Shown piece after piece: positions 62,580 through 64,000 of a stretch of 64,000 bases of DNA; within the stretch, counting starts at the first letter, position 1; the number at the start of each line of letters is the position of its first letter. The notes under the pieces are model-generated. The model made no database searches and was not told where the DNA came from. It saw only the letters and a program-made list of their open reading frames with translations. A program made the translations under genes and the position numbers. Source of the DNA: Amanita rubescens (lineage: Eukaryota; Basidiomycota; Agaricomycetes; Agaricales; Amanitaceae); the NCBI GenBank assembly GCA_015039365.1, contig WION01000296.1, positions 1 to 64,000 of the forward strand, given 5' to 3'.

Positions 62580-64000
62580 ATGCAGCGAATACCACTATTC
62601 GCAGAAGAAGGACGCAGAAGAATAAATCTCGGAGGCACCTCATCCGCTGTCTCGCACGCCACCATCATCGATAGCGCTCGACTGAAACGCCTAGAGCGCC
62701 TCGAGCAGAAACGACGTCACGACAGTGCGTCCAAGCTGCAAGAGTGGTGGAGGGGTGTCATACAGATAAGGCAACTCAAGAAAGAGCTCAAGGCTCGCTT
62801 CGAAGCAGACGTGCTAGGAATCGATGGCATGAGGTGTCTCGTCCTACTTGAAAACGACGAAGAGGCTTTGGCTATCTGGTCTCGTGCCGTATTAGCATCA
62901 GAATCAGGCAAGTGTGCTTGTTAATTCTCCATTGTTGCTTTCTGACGTGCTTTGTGCAAGTGACGAACGTGCATCGACCAGTTGAAAGTTGGCTCGTGCT
63001 TATGCGAAAGCTAAGCTTGTTCATGCTACGGTCCATTGCAAAAGCACCACAGTATGTTTTTGTCTTTGAATCCACGTCGTCAACCCTCTTAACGATGTTT
63101 GCCAGGTCGAGTCATGCACTAAACCACCTTCGCGTATTAAACACCCTATTATCACCCAACCAATTCACGCAACCCTATGACACTCAAATTCCAGAGTACC
63201 TTTTCCATAACGGCCTATATTCATTAATATCCAAGGCGATTCGAGCAATCGTAAGCATCGTGTTCGTCTTTGTGGTGCCTGCTTACAAATCGCGTAGCCC
63301 GTAGAGTCAAAGTCGTCGCCTGCCCTTCCCATGCTTGTAGAGCTCGTCAAAAACGTTCTATCCGTACCACAAACATCCCACCCTCAGACCGTCTGTCAAG
63401 TCGTCGCAAACCTCCTCACTATCCCATTGCTTCCATACCGTCTACCTCTCAAATCCTTAGGCTCCTTTTCTGCAAGCATGCCATTCTCGGATCTCAATGT
63501 TGTTTCCCCGCATTTCGTTACGCCAATCGTAGAATCCCTCGACGAGTCTTCTAGAATCCACCTGCTTTCCAACTTTGTATCATTTGTTCCCCCTCGCTAT
63601 CCTTCCCTGTCAAAAGAAGCCGTGTCTGCGTATCTGCAACTCCTTACGGCACTCCTCAACTCTCTCCCAATATCAACTCTAGATCCATCAGCCGCCGCTC
63701 CGCAGAGAGTATCTCATGCATCAGAAGGCGATGATTCCGATTCAGAGACCCCCGCTCACGTTCTTGCCATGCTCTCCGCTCCTCATCCTGCATTGGACCC
63801 TCGCACGTTGAAGCGTCTAAGCACTCTTCCAGAGCCGTCTTTCATATCATCATTACTTGGTCTCACGAAAACATATCCATCGATTCAATTGCACTTGATT
63901 ACCTTTTTACTGGCACTCAACGCTGTATGGCCGTCGAGGAAGGACCAGGTGCTCGGTGCTGCCGGCATATATGCAAGCGGAGGAGGGTTAGTGAGGGAAC
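62580..64000 (+). CDS. HUL5/UBE3C-type HECT E3 ubiquitin ligase, N-terminal part (runs off the window)
   Basis: HUL5 is a proteasome-associated HECT ligase that extends ubiquitin chains on misfolded proteins. Visible is the family-typical N-terminus: EEGRRRINLGGTSS, then an IQ-like helix (ASKLQEWWRGVIQIRQLKKE), FEADVLGIDGMRCLVLLEND and IWSRAVLASESG. Introns follow at about 62908-62960, 63050-63105 and 63252-63299, then an exon open to the window end. That exon has KNVLSVPQTSHPQTVCQVVA, FVPPRYPSLSKEAVSAYLQL and PAHVLAMLSAPHPALDPRTL. An acidic stretch (SEGDDSDSETP) lies between them. The catalytic HECT domain would lie beyond 64000. No frame break seen. Confidence 0.85.

Overview
The window looks like nuclear DNA of an agaricomycete (mushroom-forming basidiomycete). 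Genes carry many 45-70 bp introns with GTRNGT...YAG borders, and lineage-typical families are present: a DUF6534 membrane protein, an expanded basidiomycete F-box family, an HNH nuclease paired with a large P-loop NTPase, a Plavaka transposase and a TET/JBP dioxygenase. No tRNA, rRNA or CRISPR was recognised.

Layout. (1) 0.66-2.0 kb: 20 consecutive intron-like units of about 61 bp, each separated from the next by exactly 3 nt (AG|NNN|GT), followed by open coding stretches to about 2.77 kb. This is the most unusual local signal. (2) 2.8-18.5 kb: a mostly ordinary gene block. It holds two SDR paralogues, a DUF6534 membrane protein, an isopenicillin-N-epimerase-like PLP enzyme, a tandem pair of secreted or ER thioredoxin-like paralogues, and RNA polymerase III subunit Rpc25. 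(3) 18.9-33.1 kb: an array of seven intronless F-box-like genes. All four on the + strand are open and all three on the - strand are frameshifted. Six of the seven have a CCCAAACCTAGGGTTAG-type motif just upstream of the start. A broken copy of part of rpc25 and a Sel1-like remnant lie inside the array. (4) 33.8-38.1 kb, - strand: an HNH endonuclease gene directly downstream of a 920-aa P-loop NTPase gene. (5) 38.15-39.66 kb: a poly(A)-tailed retroposon with an 8-bp target duplication and a 396-aa ORF. (6) 39.66-60.49 kb: a 20.8-kb segment bounded by about 50-bp terminal inverted repeats (TIRs), with long subterminal arrays of AGACA/TGTCT repeats. Inside are a Plavaka transposase, a TET/JBP 2OG-Fe(II) dioxygenase, degraded fragments of the host genes BMS1 and BRR2, a copia gag fragment, a CCHC gag-like remnant and a nested 2.75-kb TIR element. 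(7) 60.5-64 kb: a GTPase gene cut off at the right TIR, then the 5' part of a HUL5-type E3 ligase gene.

How parts may work together. The Plavaka enzyme is the likely mover of the large element. TET/JBP proteins oxidise 5-methylcytosine, so the dioxygenase may help the element escape methylation (inference). The NTPase and HNH genes resemble the two halves of Crinkler-type NTPase-nuclease proteins. The F-box genes would encode substrate receptors of SCF ubiquitin ligases. Gene models were derived by reading the sequence by eye. Where exon lengths were summed (class V enzyme, both thioredoxin-like genes, HNH, NTPase, TET/JBP) they stay in frame from start to stop.
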